Assembly: GCF_008065375.1 (NCBI RefSeq) | Contig: NZ_VJYI01000008.1 | Location: 62,001-126,000 of the forward strand | DNA from: Nonomuraea sp. SYSU D8015 | GTDB lineage: Bacteria > Actinomycetota > Actinomycetes > Streptosporangiales > Streptosporangiaceae | DNA: 64,000 nucleotides | Direction of reading: 5' to 3' | In this document: positions 61,583 through 64,000 of the stretch, piece by piece | Layout: each line of letters starts with the position of its first letter | Numbering within the stretch: position 1 is the stretch's first letter | The notes under the pieces: generated by a model | The model's database searches: none | What the model was told of the DNA's origin: nothing | What the model saw: only the letters and a program-made list of their open reading frames with translations | Program-made: the position numbers and the translations under genes

Positions 61583-62548
61583 ATGAGGTATGCGGGGTTG
61601 GCACTCGCGTTCGTGTCCTCGTGGTGTTTCGCGTTCTCGGGGCCCATGGCCAAATACCTCATCGCCGCGGGGCTGGCGCCGATCGAGGCCGTGTGGGCGC
61701 GGATGGCTGGCGCGGGGCTGCTGCTCCTCGCCGTGCTGGCCCTGGTGCGGCCGCGCGCGCTGCGGATCCCCCGGTCCAGGCTGCCGTTCTTCGGGCTGTA
61801 CGCGATCATGGCGGTGGCCGGCGTGCAGTCGCTGTACTTCGTCGCGATCACGCGGCTGCCGGTGGGGATCGCTCTGCTGCTGGAGTTCATGGCGCCGGTG
61901 ATGGTGGTGGCCTGGGTGCGGATCGTGCGCGGGATCAGGCTGGCCCGTGCCGCCTACGTGGGCGCGGTCGCCGCCGTGATCGGGCTCGCGATCGTGGTCG
62001 AGGCGTGGCAGGGGCTGCGGCTGGACGCGCTGGGCCTGCTGCTGGGGCTGCTGGCCGGGGCGTGCTGCGCCGGTTACTTCATCATGAGCGACAGCTTCGG
62101 CGACGACGTGGACCCGCTCGGGCTGATCGCCTGGGGCATGACGGGGGCGGCCGTGGTGCTGATCCCGTTCTCCCGGCCCTGGGACATCCCGTGGGGGGCG
62201 TTCGCGGGCTCGGCCACGCCGGAGGGCGGGCAGACGCTGCCGGTGCTCGCCGCGTACCTGTGGATGGTCCTCATCGCCACCGTGGTCGCCTACATCCTGG
62301 GGGTGAACGCCGTGCGGCGGCTGTCGGCCGCGGTCGGCGCCACGGTCGCGACGCTGGAGGTCATCGGCGGGACGGTCGTGGCCTGGGCGCTGGTCGGCGA
62401 GACGCTGGGCGTCTTCCAGATCATCGGCGGCCTGATCGTGCTGTCCGGCGCGCTCCTCGCCCAGACCGCCACCGGATCCGCCTCCGCCGCCCAGCCGACT
62501 CCGGCGGCGTCGCTCGACGAGCCCGCCGCCGTCAGCGCTCGGGGGTGA
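61583..62548 (+). CDS. EamA/RhaT-type (DMT superfamily) transporter
   Basis: A 321-residue membrane protein with ten predicted spans in two EamA halves: the first half has GPMAKYLIAAGLAPIEAVW, the second SRPWDIPWGAFAG and VIGGTVVAWALVGETLGVFQ. Such carriers export amino acids or metabolites. The tail past residue 300 is Ala/Pro-rich. Its end overlaps the converging gene by 17 bases. Confidence 0.87.
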   Translation: MRYAGLALAFVSSWCFAFSGPMAKYLIAAGLAPIEAVWARMAGAGLLLLAVLALVRPRALRIPRSRLPFFGLYAIMAVAGVQSLYFVAITRLPVGIALLLEFMAPVMVVAWVRIVRGIRLARAAYVGAVAAVIGLAIVVEAWQGLRLDALGLLLGLLAGACCAGYFIMSDSFGDDVDPLGLIAWGMTGAAVVLIPFSRPWDIPWGAFAGSATPEGGQTLPVLAAYLWMVLIATVVAYILGVNAVRRLSAAVGATVATLEVIGGTVVAWALVGETLGVFQIIGGLIVLSGALLAQTATGSASAAQPTPAASLDEPAAVSARG

Positions 62549-62900
62549 GCCGCAGCACGGTGGACTCGCGGGCCCAGCGCTCGGTCAGGTGCTCGCTGTC
62601 GCGGGCGTTGAGCCGATCCTTGGCCAGCACGGCCACGGCGTCGGCCGCCGCGGCCTGGTCGACGACCGACACCGCCGCGTCGAACTCCACCAGCCTGGCC
62701 CCGTTGTCCTTGCTGCGCAGCGTCACATGGACCCGGTCGAGGGCGTCGAGACCCGGCAGGTGCTGCTCCTCGCCGCCGGTCACCAGGTAGATCGCGCCGT
62801 CGTGCCAGGCGTGCCAGGCCAGGCGGGGACGGTCGAGGGTGAGCCAGAGGATGCCGGACTTCTTGGCGCCCTCCTCGATGGCCGCGGTGTTGTCGCTCAC
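62532..62900 (-). CDS. Conserved actinobacterial protein, FMN split-barrel-like
   Basis: A 122-residue protein. It starts at a GTG and shows IEEGAKKSGILWLTL, LAWHAWHDGAIYLVTGGEEQ, LDRVHVTLRSKDNGARLVEF and AKDRLNARDSEHLTERWARE near its end. The strand order resembles pyridoxamine-phosphate oxidase-like split barrels that bind FMN or F420, but no cofactor motif is certain. It overlaps the EamA gene end to end and follows TatB by 23 bases, so it is probably co-transcribed with TatB. Confidence 0.72.
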   Translation of the reverse strand: MSDNTAAIEEGAKKSGILWLTLDRPRLAWHAWHDGAIYLVTGGEEQHLPGLDALDRVHVTLRSKDNGARLVEFDAAVSVVDQAAAADAVAVLAKDRLNARDSEHLTERWARESTVLRLTPER

Positions 62901-62923
62901 ACCTGAACTCTAACCTGGGAGCG

Positions 62924-63292
62924 TCAGGTCGCTTCCGAGTCGTAGGGCGGGATCTCGCCGTAGCCCAGCTCGTCCACGACGGGCTCAGGCGTGTACGAGG
63001 TCGCCGCGACCGGCTCCAGCTCCTTCTGCTTGGTGCCGTTCCAGTCGTCCTCGATGTCGTCGAGGAGGTGCTTGCGGACGAAGTTCCTCGGGTTGAGGTC
63101 GGCCGGGTCGAAGTTCTGGAACTCCGGGCCCAGGCCGGCGCGGAGGTCCTCACGCGCGTTGTTCGCCATCCGGCGCAGGTTGCGCAGCGTCCTGCCGGCC
63201 TGTGCGGCGGCCTGAGGCAGTTTTTCGGGACCGAAGACGAGCAGCGCTATGACGATCAGCGCCGCGATCTCCCACCACCCGAGTCCGAACAC
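62924..63292 (-). CDS. tatB: Twin-arginine translocase subunit TatB
   Basis: A 122-residue Tat component. One N-terminal membrane helix (GWWEIAALIVIALLVF) is followed by the hinge GPEKLPQ and an amphipathic helix (AAAQAGRTLRNLRRMANNAR), then an acidic tail. It works with TatC to recognise twin-arginine substrates such as the dioxygenase at 29752. The GTG start has AGGAGCT six bases upstream. It stands downstream of the protease gene on the same strand, a common actinobacterial order. Confidence 0.9.
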   Translation of the reverse strand: MFGLGWWEIAALIVIALLVFGPEKLPQAAAQAGRTLRNLRRMANNAREDLRAGLGPEFQNFDPADLNPRNFVRKHLLDDIEDDWNGTKQKELEPVAATSYTPEPVVDELGYGEIPPYDSEAT

Positions 63293-63834
63293 CGTGAGCT
63301 CCTACGCAGTCCAACCCTCCGAGGACAACCCCGGCCTATCCACAGACTAAGGGCTCCAGCCCCCAGCTCGGGTCCGCTCCCCTTCCGGAATCCCACAGCG
63401 GTCGTCGGTCGACCGCCACCGCCGTCGAGCGGGAGGCCCGTCGGCGGCAGGCGCCGTCGCATCGCACGCCGGCAAACGGACCCCGCCCCCGGCGCTACAC
63501 ACGTCGGCGTCGCACGGGAGGTGTCACTGGCCGTCAGTTGCGAAGCACCGGCCGGCCGGGCGATGAGCGGGCCACGGCGACGACACCAGCACCACTCCAG
63601 GCGCGCCGTCGTCACCCGTGAAGCGGCGTGGGAGCGGCCTGGGGGCCGGGTCGGCGGTGGGGTGGGGCGGGGGTCGGCGCTAGGGGACGGCGGCCGGGGT
63701 GGGCCCGAAGACGCCGGTGCCCGTACGCCGTTACGGCGGCGCGCCGCTGAAGCCGGTAACCGTCCCCCTGGAGGGCCGGTCACCGGCGTCGGCGGTTGGA
63801 GCCCACTTGGCCCCGCCGTAAAGAAAGAAATGGG
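63293..63834. other. Intergenic region, no gene recognised
   Basis: 540 bases between the protease and tatB. Long GC-driven frames are present without family features. It holds the hairpin at 63752-63787 and should hold the tatB promoter. Confidence 0.45.
63752..63787 (-). terminator. Possible terminator after the protease gene
   Basis: GCCGGTAACCG (63752-63762) pairs with CGGTCACCGGC (63777-63787) with one mismatch over 11 bases. It lies 48 bases beyond the protease stop. No T-run follows. Confidence 0.45.
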
Positions 63835-64000
63835 TCAGGAAGGCGTAGGAGCGGGCTCGTCGTCGGCCACCACGGTGAGGGTGGCGGTGCGTTGCTGGCC
63901 GGCGCGCTCGTACTTGATGGTGATCTTGGAGCCCGGAGCCTTGCTCCGGATCAGCGCGATCAGCTCGTTCCCGTCCTGCAGCGGCAGCCCGTCGATCTCC
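63835..64000 (-). CDS. C-terminal PDZ end of an HtrA/DegP-like serine protease (cut by window edge)
   Basis: The last 54 codons of a minus-strand gene that continues past the right edge. They read EIDGLPLQDGNELIALIRSK, APGSKITIKYERAGQQRTAT and LTVVADDEPAPTPS, the second half of a PDZ domain and a short tail, as in actinobacterial HtrA-type trypsin-like proteases. The position upstream of tatB agrees with that identity. The catalytic domain is outside the window. Confidence 0.75.
   Translation of the reverse strand, partial: EIDGLPLQDGNELIALIRSKAPGSKITIKYERAGQQRTATLTVVADDEPAPTPS

Noticed and set aside
63256-63783. 175-codon minus-strand frame between tatB and the protease
   Set aside because: Pro/Arg-rich, without ribosome site or family features, and overlaps the tatB start.

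Overview
The window is high-GC actinomycete chromosome. GTG and TTG starts, start/stop overlaps of the ATGA type and leaderless-looking genes are frequent, and the right half has a DUF3107 protein, separate Ku and LigD-domain genes, and a protease(HtrA-like)-TatB-Mrp neighbourhood. By gene content I would place it in Streptosporangiales (a Nonomuraea-like genome). That placement is inference, since no rRNA gene is present.

Region 1 (1-28.6 kb) is a Wzx/Wzy-type surface or exopolysaccharide locus. A DUF4012 protein enters from the left edge. A minus-strand operon (6958 to 1372) carries a GT4 glycosyltransferase, two NAD-dependent sugar epimerases/dehydratases, a WecA/TagO-type initiating phosphosugar transferase and a Wzz/BY-kinase chain-length regulator. 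A plus-strand operon (7281-17080) carries two tandem duplicated methyltransferases, four GT4 glycosyltransferases coupled by start/stop overlaps, a further epimerase, a Wzx flippase and a sulfotransferase. A second minus-strand block (26864 to 17151) carries duplicated 260-residue methyltransferases around a Wzy-like polymerase and a decayed second wzx, then an AsnB-type amidotransferase, two more methyltransferases, a broken ugd and an FkbM methyltransferase. An intact nucleotide-sugar 6-dehydrogenase (27303-28562) closes the locus. Together the genes predict a lipid-linked repeat of about six sugars starting with a HexNAc-phosphate, containing a uronic acid that may be amidated, and carrying methyl and sulfate groups.

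Region 2 (28.6-36.4 kb) is an accessory, decaying stretch. It holds a damaged RelE/HigB-like toxin with an intact XRE antitoxin and a palindromic operator, a Tat-exported intradiol dioxygenase, three small exported proteins of unknown function, an RsbW-like ATPase, a frameshifted winged-helix regulator, two families of short dispersed repeats, and a fragment of a second ku gene 0.8 kb from the real one.

Region 3 (36.4-64 kb) is mostly housekeeping: Ku/LigD end joining, TetR, DUF3107, a ferritin-like protein, a DEAD-box helicase with a structured leader, alpha/beta hydrolase, MpaB-like oxygenase, MFS exporter, PD-(D/E)XK nuclease, a metallo-beta-lactamase-fold protein lacking most metal ligands, DUF6758, Nudix, a dead TnpB element, a 1035-residue membrane-anchored Asp-box repeat protein whose stop codon lies in the end of that element, CPBP protease, an exported protein with a DUF6529-like membrane protein, a CoA-ester lyase, Mrp, MarR, EamA, TatB and the C-terminal PDZ end of a protease running off the right edge.
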